A DNA stretch of 32,054 nucleotides from Ilumatobacteraceae bacterium (lineage in GTDB: Bacteria > Actinomycetota > Acidimicrobiia > Acidimicrobiales > Iamiaceae), in assembly GCA_025463265.1 (NCBI GenBank), contig JAOBWH010000162.1:1-32054 (forward strand). The letters are read 5' to 3'. A model generated the notes under the pieces. That model was not told the origin of the DNA. It made no database searches and worked only from the letters and a program-made list of their open reading frames with translations. Position numbers and translations under genes: made by a program. Below are positions 17,206 to 24,486 of the stretch, one piece after another (position 1 is the stretch's first letter; each line of letters opens with the position of its first letter).

Positions 17206-17615
17206 GCGGTCGCCCAGCGGGCGCCGGCCGCCCAAGCGAGGACGTCGTCTGCGTCGGCGTCGGGTCGCCACGTCACCACGGCGGCAGCAGCAGCCCGGAG
17301 TGCTGCCGGGTCGTCGGCCAGATCGGATCCGTCCATCTGGGCCATCGCCAGGGCGAGGTCGAAGAGGCTCGGTCGCAGCGATGGATCGTCGCGGTAGATC
17401 TCCTCGAGGGCCACTCGGAACACGAAGTGCTCGAGCTCGGCTCGGAGCGCGTCCGCCGTGACCGTGGTCGCAGATGGTGCCATGTCCAGCGCGCCCACGG
17501 CGAGGGCTGCGGCCTTGCGCAGCGTGTCTGGGAGCCGCATCGACGTGTTGGTGGTGGAACCCTCGGGCGCATCGAGCAGCTCGATGATCTGGTCGATGGC
17601 CTCGGTGCGCTCCAC
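17202..17615 (-). CDS. antitoxin partner of the PIN toxin (ribbon-helix-helix-like)
   Basis: The 137-residue protein lies directly upstream of the PIN toxin and overlaps it by 4 nt. Residues 22-62 (TNTSMRLPDTLRKAAALAV, TVTADALRAELE) fit a ribbon-helix-helix pattern: a short strand and two helices, as in many DNA-binding antitoxins. The C-terminal 75 residues are helical and acidic (YRDDPSLRPSLFDLALAMAQMDGSD) and would bind and block the toxin. It is longer than typical VapB proteins of 70-90 residues. GTG 17615 is used; a perfect inverted repeat ends 9 nt upstream, which supports autoregulation. Confidence 0.7.
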   Translation of the reverse strand: MERTEAIDQIIELLDAPEGSTTNTSMRLPDTLRKAAALAVGALDMAPSATTVTADALRAELEHFVFRVALEEIYRDDPSLRPSLFDLALAMAQMDGSDLADDPAALRAAAAAVVTWRPDADADDVLAWAAGARWATA

Positions 17616-17623
17616 GGGAAGGT

Positions 17624-17645
17624 TGTACCACGGATGTGTGGTACA
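17624..17645 (-). promoter_or_regulatory. inverted-repeat operator of the toxin-antitoxin operon
   Basis: TGTACCAC (17624-17631), a 6-nt spacer and GTGGTACA (17638-17645) form a perfect 8-6-8 inverted repeat ending just upstream of the antitoxin start. Its position and symmetry fit binding of the dimeric antitoxin for autorepression. The binding protein is inferred from context. Confidence 0.65.
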
Positions 17646-17660
17646 CGTCGATGGCGGCCC

Positions 17661-18455
17661 TCAGCCCTTGCGCACGCGCTGGTCGAAGAGCTTGCGGTAG
17701 AGGCCCGGCGCTGCGGCCACGGTGCGGGCGAGAGCCCGGGTCTGGGCGTCGGCGTAGATCTCGGCCTGGCCCTTCTCGACGCCGCGCATGATCGCCCGTG
17801 CGACCTGCTCGGCGGAGATGGGCTTGATCGACCCGGCGATGGCTCGGGTCTCGGCCGGCTTCACCAGGTTCTCAGCGGCGAGCATCGGCGTGTCGACGTC
17901 GGGCGGGTACACGCAGCCCACGTGCACGCCGTGGGGGACCAGCTCGGTGCGCAGGGTCTCGAACAGGCCGCGCACGGCGAACTTGGCGGCACCGTAGGCG
18001 GCGTACCCGTAGACGCCCACCAGCGCAGCGGCCGACGCCACGCCGATGATCGACCCCGTCCGGCGCGCCACCATCGACGGCGCCACCGCCCGCACCGGCC
18101 AGAGCGTGCCGTAGTAGTCGACGTCGATCATGTCGCGGAACGTCTGGTCCTCCGCCTCGAGGAACCGGCCCGGCAGCGTGATCCCGGCCGAGCAGACCAG
18201 CACGTCGACCGGCCCCCGGTCCGCTGCAGCGGTGGCGAGCGCCCCGGTGACGGCGTCGCGGTCGCTCACGTCGCACGCCACTCCCGTGGCACCGAGGGGC
18301 TCAGCCACCGCCGCGAGTCGGTCAGCGCCCCGGGCGAGCAGCGTGAGCGTCGCACCCCTCGCCGCCGCGGCGGTCGCCAGGGCCTCGCCGATGCCGCTCG
18401 AACCGCCCGTGATGACCACGTGCCTGCCGTGCCAGTCGAAGTCCTGGGTGCTCAT
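17661..18455 (-). CDS. short-chain dehydrogenase, 3-ketosphinganine-reductase-like
   Basis: The 264-residue classical SDR has TGGSSGIG (16-23) for NAD(P), CDVSD (61-65), the catalytic S141 and YGAAK (Y154, K158). The segment TELVPHGVHVGCVYPPDVDTPML closely follows the pattern YPPDxDTP of 3-ketodihydrosphingosine reductases (KDSR/FVT1 type), so a keto-lipid substrate is plausible; a generic SDR remains possible. ATG 18455 is only 19 nt from the divergent reductase gene at 18475, so promoters must overlap coding sequence or be leaderless. The gene ends 15 nt before the toxin-antitoxin operator. Confidence 0.8.
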   Translation of the reverse strand: MSTQDFDWHGRHVVITGGSSGIGEALATAAAARGATLTLLARGADRLAAVAEPLGATGVACDVSDRDAVTGALATAAADRGPVDVLVCSAGITLPGRFLEAEDQTFRDMIDVDYYGTLWPVRAVAPSMVARRTGSIIGVASAAALVGVYGYAAYGAAKFAVRGLFETLRTELVPHGVHVGCVYPPDVDTPMLAAENLVKPAETRAIAGSIKPISAEQVARAIMRGVEKGQAEIYADAQTRALARTVAAAPGLYRKLFDQRVRKG

Positions 18456-18474
18456 GGCCGTAGCCTCTCACCCC

Positions 18475-18963
18475 ATGCCTGCGTTCGACGTCGACGGCCC
18501 CATCGGGAAGCTCACCCGGAAGATGGCCACCAGCTCCTGGTTCCGCACGGTCGGCCCCAAGGTCGTCCCGCCGCTGGACCGCACGCTGCACAAGCTGACG
18601 GGCGGCCGGGTCATCGTCAGCAAGATGATGGTCCCATCGATGGTGCTCACCACCACGGGCGTGAAGTCCGGCCTGCCCCGTGAGTCCCCGCTGGCGTGCG
18701 TGTCCGACGGCGAAGGCGGGTGGTGGGTGGTCGGGTCCAACTTCGGCCAGGAGAAGCACCCGGCCTGGACCGGCAACCTGATCGCCGACCCCAACGCCAG
18801 CGTCTCGTTCGACAAGACCGACACGCTGGTCCTCGCCCACCTCCTCACCGACGAGGAGAAGGCCGAGACCTGGCCCAAGCTCACCGCCGTCTGGCCCGCC
18901 TACGACGACTACCTCAAGACCAGCGGACGCGACCTGAGGGTCTTCCACCTCACGCCGGCGTAG
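18475..18963 (+). CDS. F420-type (DDN family) deazaflavin-dependent nitroreductase
   Basis: The 162-residue protein fits the DDN/nitroreductase family of actinobacteria: an amphipathic N-terminus, LTTTGVKSGLPRESPL (58-73) and GSNFGQEKHPAWTGNL (87-102), which are the conserved cofactor-binding stretches, then DYLKTSGRDLRVFHLTP at the end. These enzymes use reduced F420 to reduce quinones or other electron-poor compounds. Its presence implies the host makes F420. ATG 18475 is used. It is divergent from the SDR with 19 nt between starts, and it converges with the TetR gene. Confidence 0.85.
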   Translation: MPAFDVDGPIGKLTRKMATSSWFRTVGPKVVPPLDRTLHKLTGGRVIVSKMMVPSMVLTTTGVKSGLPRESPLACVSDGEGGWWVVGSNFGQEKHPAWTGNLIADPNASVSFDKTDTLVLAHLLTDEEKAETWPKLTAVWPAYDDYLKTSGRDLRVFHLTPA

Positions 18964-18987
18964 TCCGCGCCGACGGCTCGGTCGAGC

Positions 18988-19677
18988 TCAGCGGGGGTGC
19001 CAGGCGGTGGCGCCGAAGCTCAGGTAGCGGAGCCGCCGTTCGGTCTCTCGCACGACCTCGGGCTCGCGTTCGGGGGCTTCCTCGAGCACGTCGATGAGGC
19101 GCTTCGCCGTGTCCACCATGAGGCCCACGATGAGATCGGCGAGCATCACCAGGTCCGGTGCGGGCCAGGTGCTGGTGACCGGCAGGCGGGCCAGGTCGGT
19201 GGACAGCTCGGTGGCGAAGAGCTTGATCTCGCGCCGGATGGCGAGCTTCACCGAGGTGATGGGGGAGAACTGCTCGCGGGCGATGAAGCGGTAGTGGTCC
19301 TGGTGGCTGCGGACGTGGGCGACCAGCACCGTGACGGAGTTGTTGATGATGTCGTCGGTGTCGGCGGCGCCAGCGCGGGCCTCGTTCATCAGCTCCCGGA
19401 GGGTGACGAACGCTTCTTCCACCAGCACCAGTCCGAGGTCGTCGATGCGCTGGAAGTGCCGGTAGAACGCCGCCGGGGCGACGCCGGCGGCACGGGTGAC
19501 CTCCCGGATGCCGAGGTTGTCGAGGCTGCGGTCCCGCAGGAGGTCGAGCGCCCCGTCGAGCAGCGCCCGCCGGGTCCGGCTCTTGTCCACCGAGCGGGGC
19601 TCCCCGGCACGGGCCGGTGCGTGGAGGGAGCGGGGCGGACGGGGCACGCCGACCAGCGTAGACCGCACGGGCGACAC
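18988..19677 (-). CDS. TetR-family regulator, FabR/DesT-like
   Basis: The TetR helix-turn-helix (DNLGIREVTRAAGVAPAAFYRHF) is followed by DDLGLVLVEEAFVTLRELM and FRFIAREQFS-like segments that resemble FabR of E. coli and DesT of Pseudomonas, regulators of unsaturated fatty-acid synthesis. The gene is divergent from a reductase-desaturase operon, the DesT arrangement, so it probably represses that operon in response to acyl chains. The start is uncertain: GTG 19677 gives 229 residues with a low-complexity Pro/Arg leader, while GTG 19590 (VDKSRTRRALL), preceded by GGGGAG, gives 200 residues nearer the family norm. The longest form is listed. Confidence 0.82.
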   Translation of the reverse strand: MSPVRSTLVGVPRPPRSLHAPARAGEPRSVDKSRTRRALLDGALDLLRDRSLDNLGIREVTRAAGVAPAAFYRHFQRIDDLGLVLVEEAFVTLRELMNEARAGAADTDDIINNSVTVLVAHVRSHQDHYRFIAREQFSPITSVKLAIRREIKLFATELSTDLARLPVTSTWPAPDLVMLADLIVGLMVDTAKRLIDVLEEAPEREPEVVRETERRLRYLSFGATAWHPR

Positions 19678-19687
19678 AACTGTTCAC
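19672..19687 (-). promoter_or_regulatory. second half-site operator at the TetR gene start
   Basis: ACAACTGTTCAC (19676-19687) is the exact reverse complement of GTGAACAGTTGT in the main operator at 19749-19760. Here only one arm is intact; the other matches at three of seven positions. It lies over the first possible start codon of the regulator gene, fitting weaker autoregulation. Confidence 0.5.
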
Positions 19688-19719
19688 GCAGCCGAAACCG
19701 CCTCTGTGACCTCTGACTC

Positions 19720-19748
19720 TTTACAGGGCCTCGTTCGTTGTCCATACT
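19720..19748 (+). promoter_or_regulatory. promoter of the reductase-desaturase operon
   Basis: TTTACA (19720-19725), a 17-nt spacer and CATACT (19743-19748) form a near-consensus sigma-70-type promoter pointing at the reductase gene. The palindromic operator begins at the next base, so a bound regulator would cover the transcription start. Confidence 0.6.
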
Positions 19749-19764
19749 GTGAACAGTTGTTCAC
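19749..19764 (+). promoter_or_regulatory. palindromic operator for the FabR/DesT-like regulator
   Basis: GTGAACA-GT-TGTTCAC is a perfect 7-2-7 palindrome placed right after the -10 element. The form GTGAAC...GTTCAC resembles the DesT operator of Pseudomonas as I recall it. It lies between the divergent TetR and desaturase-operon genes. Confidence 0.7.
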
Positions 19765-19789
19765 TCGTACTCCCGAGCAAGGAAGCACC

Positions 19790-20908
19790 ATGGCGAGGTT
19801 CGCTCCCCCCTCCATCGTCCGCAAGGCCCTGGCGTCTGACCTGGTCGACCGGCTCACCGCACCCCACGGCATCGATCGCTACCTCGAGCTGGTCGACCCC
19901 ACCTGGACCGTCCGGGACATCCGGGCCGAGGTCGTCGCCGTCGAGCGCCAGACCCCGGGGACCGTGACGCTGGTGCTGCGCCCGAACGGTTCGTGGACCG
20001 GCTTCACCGCCGGTCAGCACGTGGTCGTCGGCGTCGACATCGACGGCGTCGTCCACGACCGCTGCTTCAGCCTGGCCGGGTCGCCCCATGCGGGCGACGG
20101 GCTGCTCGAGCTCACCGTGAAGGCCAACCCGAAGGGCCGGGTCAGCAAGCACCTGGTGGAGCACGCCGAGCCCGGACTGGTGCTCCGCCTGTCCGCGGCC
20201 CAGGGTGACTTCGTCCTCCCGTCCGCGCTCGAGCGCACCGCATCGGGCGACGACCTCGTGTTCATCAGCGGCGGCAGCGGCATCACCCCCGTGCTGTCGA
20301 TGCTCCGGTCGCTGGTCGACGAGCGCCACGTCGGTCGGGTCACCTTCGTCCACTACGGCTTCACCGCCGACGACGTCTGCTACCGCGACGAGCTGGCCGA
20401 GCTCATCGGTGCGCTGCCCGGCGCCCGGCTGCTGATCGGGCTCACCGACGCCCCCGGCGAGGGCGACCTCGACGGGTTCTTCGGCCCCGAGCACCTGGCC
20501 ATCATCACCGAGCGGCCCGAGCGGGCCCAGGTCTACCTGTGCGGCCCGGCCCCGCTGATGGCCTCGGTCGAACGGGTCTTCGCCGACCTGGGCCTGGCGG
20601 ACCACGTCCACCTCGAACGGTTCGGCCCGCCGCCCATCGACCCCACCATCGCCGTCGGCGACGGTGCCGTGGCGTTCGCCCGATCCGGGGTGACCGCACC
20701 GTCGGTCGGGACCGTGTTGGAGACTGCGGAGGCCGCCGGCCTCTCGCCCGCCTCCGGCTGCCGCCGTGGCATCTGCGGCACCTGCACCCGCACCAAGACG
20801 TCCGGCCAGGTCCGCAACGTCGTGTCCGGCGAGCTCTCGGCCACCGATGCCGAGCCCATCCGCCTGTGCGTGTCCGTCGCCTGCGGCGAGGTCGTCGTCG
20901 AGCTCTGA
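19790..20908 (+). CDS. ferredoxin reductase-like electron donor for the desaturase
   Basis: The 372-residue protein has an FAD-binding ferredoxin-reductase domain (RCFSLAG, R91-G97), an NAD(P)-binding domain (GGSGITPVLSMLR at 161-173; YLCGPAPLM at 249-257) and a C-terminal plant-type [2Fe-2S] domain with C324, C329, C332 and C360. This order matches DesC of Pseudomonas and Rv3230c of Mycobacterium, which feed electrons from NADPH to the fatty-acyl desaturase. ATG 19790 follows AAGGAAG. The gene is first in the operon, 64 nt before the desaturase. A palindromic operator in its promoter suggests repression by the divergent TetR protein. Confidence 0.88.
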   Translation: MARFAPPSIVRKALASDLVDRLTAPHGIDRYLELVDPTWTVRDIRAEVVAVERQTPGTVTLVLRPNGSWTGFTAGQHVVVGVDIDGVVHDRCFSLAGSPHAGDGLLELTVKANPKGRVSKHLVEHAEPGLVLRLSAAQGDFVLPSALERTASGDDLVFISGGSGITPVLSMLRSLVDERHVGRVTFVHYGFTADDVCYRDELAELIGALPGARLLIGLTDAPGEGDLDGFFGPEHLAIITERPERAQVYLCGPAPLMASVERVFADLGLADHVHLERFGPPPIDPTIAVGDGAVAFARSGVTAPSVGTVLETAEAAGLSPASGCRRGICGTCTRTKTSGQVRNVVSGELSATDAEPIRLCVSVACGEVVVEL

Positions 20909-20972
20909 GCCCGTCGACCCGCCGATCCACCCCCACCCTCCCCGCTGTCCGCCCTGTCCGAAGGAGCCCCCC

Positions 20973-22142
20973 ATGCCCGTTCCCGCTGCCGCCGCCCACC
21001 TCGACCCCGAGCAGATCGACGCCCTCGGCGCCGAGCTCGATGACCTGCGAGCCCGCACGGTCGCCGACCTCGGCGAGCGCGACCGCGCGTACCTCCAGTC
21101 CGTGGTCCGAGCCCAGCGGGGCCTCGAGTTCGCCGGCCGGGCCCTGCTGTTCGCCGGGTTCCTCCCGCCCGCATGGGTGGGCGGCACCACGGCGCTGGCG
21201 CTGTCGAAGATCCTCGACAACATGGAGATCGGCCACAACGTGATGCACGGCCAGTACGACTTCCTCCAGGACCCTGCGTTCCAGGGCACCACGTTCGAGT
21301 GGGACACGTCCTGCCCCGGTGATCAGTGGCGGCACTCGCACAACTACCGCCACCACACGTTCACCAACATCATCGGCGAGGACCGCGACATCGGGTACGG
21401 CGTGATCCGCATCGACGAGGGCAAGCCGTGGAAGCCGAAGGACCTCGGCAACCCGCTCTACGCCCTGCTGCTCGCCACCTTCTTCCAGTACGGCGTGATG
21501 CTCCACGATCTCGAGGTCGAGAACCTGGCCAAGGGCCGCACCACGTGGTCCGACACCGAGCAGCTCCGCTCGGAGATGGCCCGCAAGCTGGCCAGCCAGA
21601 CCCTCAAGGACTACGTGCTGTGGCCGGTGCTCACCGGTCCGTCGGCACCGTTCACCCTCGCCGGCAACGCCGTCGCGAACCTGGCCCGCAACCTGTGGTC
21701 GTTCACCATCATCTTCTGCGGCCACTTCCCCGACGGCGTCGAGACCTTCACCAAGGAGGAGGCGGCCGACGAGAGCCGGGGCGGCTGGTACCTCCGCCAG
21801 CTCCTGGGCTCCGCCAACATCGAGGGCGGCCCGCTGTTCCACGTGATGAGCGGCAACCTGAGCCACCAGATCGAGCACCACCTCTTCCCGGACATCCCGG
21901 CGCACCGCTACCCGGAGATGGCCGTCGAGGTGCGGGAGATCTGCGAGCGCTACGGCCTGCCGTACAACACCGGTGGCCTGGCGCAGCAGTTCGGGTCGGT
22001 CGTCTCCAAGATCGTCCGCTTCGCCCTGCCCTGGTCCAAGGCCGAGCCGGCGCCGGCGCCGGCGCCGGCTCCGGACACGGCCGACCCGGCCAGCTCGAGC
22101 GACTCGACGGAGACCTGGGTCGAGGCCGACCTCGCCGCCTGA
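20973..22142 (+). CDS. fatty acid (acyl-CoA) desaturase, DesA3/DesB-like
   Basis: The 389-residue membrane desaturase has the three histidine boxes that bind the di-iron centre: HNVMH (88-92), HSHNYRHH (121-128) and HQIEHH (298-303). Hydrophobic stretches near 55-80 and 153-170 and two after 210 fit the four-helix topology. By linkage to the [2Fe-2S] reductase it resembles mycobacterial DesA3, a delta-9 desaturase making oleate-type chains. ATG 20973 follows AAGGAG with a 6-nt gap. The last 40 residues are a low-complexity Ala/Pro then acidic tail, encoded partly by a CCGGCG hexamer repeat. A GC-rich hairpin follows the stop. Confidence 0.9.
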   Translation: MPVPAAAAHLDPEQIDALGAELDDLRARTVADLGERDRAYLQSVVRAQRGLEFAGRALLFAGFLPPAWVGGTTALALSKILDNMEIGHNVMHGQYDFLQDPAFQGTTFEWDTSCPGDQWRHSHNYRHHTFTNIIGEDRDIGYGVIRIDEGKPWKPKDLGNPLYALLLATFFQYGVMLHDLEVENLAKGRTTWSDTEQLRSEMARKLASQTLKDYVLWPVLTGPSAPFTLAGNAVANLARNLWSFTIIFCGHFPDGVETFTKEEAADESRGGWYLRQLLGSANIEGGPLFHVMSGNLSHQIEHHLFPDIPAHRYPEMAVEVREICERYGLPYNTGGLAQQFGSVVSKIVRFALPWSKAEPAPAPAPAPDTADPASSSDSTETWVEADLAA

Positions 22143-22149
22143 GGGTCCC

Positions 22150-22178
22150 GGCGGGCGAGCGACCGTTCCACGCCCGCC
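22150..22178. terminator. hairpin between convergent desaturase and SRPBCC genes
   Basis: GGCGGGCG (22150-22157) and CGCCCGCC (22171-22178) form a perfect 8-bp stem with a 13-nt loop, starting 8 nt after the desaturase stop and ending 19 nt before the stop of the convergent gene. No T-tract is present; it could act as a bidirectional terminator. Confidence 0.5.
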
Positions 22179-22196
22179 CCAGGTCTGACGGTGGGA

Positions 22197-22625
22197 TCAG
22201 ATCCGCTCGCCCTGGAGCTTCTGGCGGAGGCCGTCGGCGGAGCGGTCTCCGATGCGACGGAAGACGAGGGCGAGGACGGGGTCGCCGATGCGGAGGACGC
22301 CGTGGAGGCGGAGGTCGGCGTCGTAGGTGACGACGGAGCCGGTCCCGTCCTCGGCGACCGCGATGCTGTCGACCGAGGTCATCCACCGGTTGCGCCCCTC
22401 CGCGCGGACGCGGTGGGGCCGATCGAACACGTCGACCACGTAGCGGAAGACCGAGCCCGACGCGTCGAGCTCGTAGGCGGCGCCCGTTCCGGGGCCATCG
22501 CCGTCGACCTGGACGGCGGAGGCGATCCCCGGGTCCCACTCGTCGAAGTTCGACAGATCGCTCAGGTAGTCGAACGCCTCGACGGCGGGCCAGGGCGTCC
22601 GGATGCGCATGCGGTAGCGGGCCAT
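22197..22625 (-). CDS. SRPBCC (START-like) family protein
   Basis: The 142-residue protein fits the SRPBCC/polyketide-cyclase fold: RYRMRIRTPWPAVEAFDYLSDLSNFDEWDPGI at the start (first strand and helices with the FDEWDPG turn), a beta-sheet core (VVTYDADLRL) and a long C-terminal helix (GDRSADGLRQKLQG). Proteins of this fold bind hydrophobic ligands; no catalytic residues can be named. ATG 22625 is used; GTG 22634 would add three residues. It lies 88 nt downstream of the alcohol dehydrogenase on the same strand and may be co-transcribed. Confidence 0.75.
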   Translation of the reverse strand: MARYRMRIRTPWPAVEAFDYLSDLSNFDEWDPGIASAVQVDGDGPGTGAAYELDASGSVFRYVVDVFDRPHRVRAEGRNRWMTSVDSIAVAEDGTGSVVTYDADLRLHGVLRIGDPVLALVFRRIGDRSADGLRQKLQGERI

Positions 22626-22713
22626 ACCCTGCACCTACCCCGATGACGTCCCCATCAGAAGCGCACCGCGCTCCGCTGCGGCCGAGGTTGTCAGCGGGGC
22701 GTCAGCGGGGTGG

Positions 22714-23817
22714 TCAGAGATCGATGACGGTCCGGATGCCGGTGGTGGTGCGGATGTCGTCGAGCGCCTGGTTGATGTCGGCGAGGTCGCGACGCGCCGT
22801 GACCAGGGACGCCAGGTCGAGCTGGCCGTTCTGCATGAGGGCGATGAGCCGGGGGATGTCTCGCAGCGAGTTGCAGCTGCCCAGCAGGCTGCCGACGAGC
22901 TTCTTCTCGCCGATGGCCAGCACCGCCGGGATCGGGTACGTGAACGGATCGTCGAGGCCGGGCACGCCCACCATCACGGTGGTGCCGCCCTTGCGGGTGG
23001 CGTCGATGCCCGCTGCGATGAGGGCGGAACGACCCACCGCATCGAAGGCGAAGTCGGCGCCGATGCCGCCGGGGGAGAGGTCGAGGGTGGCCGCCAGCAC
23101 ATCGTCGGACGTGGGATCGATGCTGTGGGTCGCGCCCATGGACAAGGCGGTGGCCCGGCGAGCTGCGTCGGGCTCGCTGACGATGATGCGGCTGGCCCCG
23201 GCGACCCGGGCGCCCTGGATGATGGACAGCCCGATGCCGCCCGCCCCCATCACCAGGACGGTGTCGCCCTCGCGCACGCCGGCGGTGTTGAGCACCGCGC
23301 CGACGCCGGTCTGCACGGCGCAGCCGACCACGCAGGCGACGTCGAGCGGGACGTCCTCGGGGATCTTCACCGCACCGTTGGCCTGGATGATCACCGTCTC
23401 GGCGAACGCGGCCACGCCGACGCCGCGGTAGACGACGTCGCCGTGGCGGGACAGCCGCGTGCCGCCGTCGGGGTGGGCACCCGTCATCATCGAGTCGCTG
23501 CTGACGCAGAGGCTCCACTCGCCGCGGATGCACCACGGGCAGACGCCGCACGGCGGGCACGGCGTGAGCACCACGTGGTCGCCGACCGCCAGCGTCGTGA
23601 CGCCGGGGCCGACCGCAGCGACGATGCCGGCGGCCTCGTGGCCGAGCACGACGGGCAGCGCCGAGGGGAACGAGCCGTCCGCGATGCTCACGTCGCTGTG
23701 GCACACCCCGCAGTGCTTCACGGCGACCGCGACCTCACCGGCCTTGGGCTCCTCGACCTCGACGTCGTCGTGGACGACGAGCGGCCGTCGGGCTTCTTCC
23801 AGCACTGCAGCGCGCAA
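22714..23817 (-). CDS. zinc-dependent alcohol dehydrogenase (MDR family)
   Basis: The 367-residue protein has catalytic zinc ligands C36 (KHCGVCHSD) and H60-E61 (GHEAAG) with a third Cys in VVGCAVQTG, the structural zinc lobe C90, C93, C96 and C104 (CGVCPWCIRGEWSLC) and a Rossmann GAGGIG. It resembles the class III-like, NAD-dependent ADHs found widely in actinobacteria (AdhD-like). Reaction: reversible oxidation of an alcohol to an aldehyde or ketone; the substrate is unknown. The start is set at TTG 23817 (MRAAVLEEARRPLVV), which follows AGGGGA and matches the family N-terminus; GTG 23859 is an alternative that would add 14 residues. Confidence 0.85.
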   Translation of the reverse strand: MRAAVLEEARRPLVVHDDVEVEEPKAGEVAVAVKHCGVCHSDVSIADGSFPSALPVVLGHEAAGIVAAVGPGVTTLAVGDHVVLTPCPPCGVCPWCIRGEWSLCVSSDSMMTGAHPDGGTRLSRHGDVVYRGVGVAAFAETVIIQANGAVKIPEDVPLDVACVVGCAVQTGVGAVLNTAGVREGDTVLVMGAGGIGLSIIQGARVAGASRIIVSEPDAARRATALSMGATHSIDPTSDDVLAATLDLSPGGIGADFAFDAVGRSALIAAGIDATRKGGTTVMVGVPGLDDPFTYPIPAVLAIGEKKLVGSLLGSCNSLRDIPRLIALMQNGQLDLASLVTARRDLADINQALDDIRTTTGIRTVIDL

Positions 23818-23929
23818 GGGGTCCCCTGATCTCGGTGGGCGGATGCCAGCGGCCGACACCCTGCCACGCGGCAGCGGGGCGTGGAGCCAGGGGGTCGGGG
23901 CGGAGACCGAGACGCCCGCCGCGGGTCCG

Positions 23930-24148
23930 TCAGCTCGTGAGGGCCGAGAGCGCGACGCCGAGGCGTTCGGCCAGGAGGGCCACCCGGGCCCGGCTCACGA
24001 ACGTGCGGCCGCGCTCGATGCCCTCGAGCACCTCGGCGTCGAAGCCGGTGGCGACGGCGGTGTCCTCGTAGGTCCAGCCCCGCTGGGTGCGGAGGCGTCG
24101 GAGGTTGGCGGGGAGCGGGTCGGTGGAGTCCATGAGAGCGAAAGCCAC
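23930..24148 (-). CDS. small XRE-family helix-turn-helix protein
   Basis: The 72-residue protein is little more than one XRE-type helix-turn-helix: LPANLRRLRTQRGWTYEDTAVATGFDAEVLEGIERGRTFVSRARVALLAERLGVALSAL, with the ERG turn after the recognition helix and a C-terminal support helix. GTG 24148 is used; ATG 24133 would give 67 residues. It is divergent from the copper operon with 116 nt between starts and ends 112 nt before the alcohol dehydrogenase start on the same strand. Its target is unknown, but the neighbouring ADH is a candidate. Confidence 0.65.
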   Translation of the reverse strand: MAFALMDSTDPLPANLRRLRTQRGWTYEDTAVATGFDAEVLEGIERGRTFVSRARVALLAERLGVALSALTS

Positions 24149-24196
24149 GATGCCCCGGTTCTCGCGTGTTCAACCCAGGTGAGACGCATGCCACCG

Positions 24197-24226
24197 TTGC
24201 CGTTATACCCCCCAGGGGTATATGAT
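24197..24226 (+). promoter_or_regulatory. copper operon promoter
   Basis: TTGCCG (24197-24202), an 18-nt spacer and TATGAT (24221-24226) form a good -35/-10 pair 38 nt upstream of copZ. The CsoR-type palindrome fills the spacer, the usual position for blocking RNA polymerase. Confidence 0.65.
24204..24222 (+). promoter_or_regulatory. CsoR operator
   Basis: TATACCCC-CCA-GGGGTATA is an 8-3-8 inverted repeat of the TACCCC...GGGGTA type known for CsoR repressors. It lies between the -35 and -10 of the copper operon whose last gene is csoR, so autoregulated copper-induced expression is expected. Confidence 0.85.
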
Positions 24227-24264
24227 GCCGTCTGTTCGGATCCCCCGACGACCGGAGCGCCGCC

Positions 24265-24486
24265 ATGACCACCCCCGCCACCACCGCCTACGCCGTCACC
24301 GGGATGAGCTGCCAGCACTGCGTCGACGCCGTCACCGCCGAGGTCGGCCGGTTGAGCGGCGTGGAGCAGGTCCAGGTCGATCTGCCCACCGGTGCCGTCA
24401 CGGTCACCAGCGCGGCGCCGCTGGCCATCGATGCGGTGCGCGCCGCGCTCGACGAGGCCGGCTACGACCTCGTCGACGAGGGGTGA
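24265..24486 (+). CDS. copZ: copper chaperone CopZ (HMA domain)
   Basis: The 73-residue protein is a single heavy-metal-associated domain with the metal-binding GMSCQHC (14-20) and the usual beta-alpha-beta pattern ending AGYDLVDEG. It carries Cu(I) to the ATPase CopA. It is the first gene of a four-gene operon behind a CsoR-type promoter and overlaps the next gene by 4 nt (GTGA). Confidence 0.9.
   Translation: MTTPATTAYAVTGMSCQHCVDAVTAEVGRLSGVEQVQVDLPTGAVTVTSAAPLAIDAVRAALDEAGYDLVDEG

Noticed and set aside
22047-22070. CCGGCG hexamer tandem repeat in the desaturase gene
   Set aside because: It encodes an Ala-Pro tail in frame; a hexamer change would not shift the frame, so phase variation is unlikely.
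22690-22710. Direct repeat GTCAGCGGGG twice, one base apart, after the alcohol dehydrogenase gene
   Set aside because: Two copies of a short G-rich unit near a gene end, without symmetry or promoter context.
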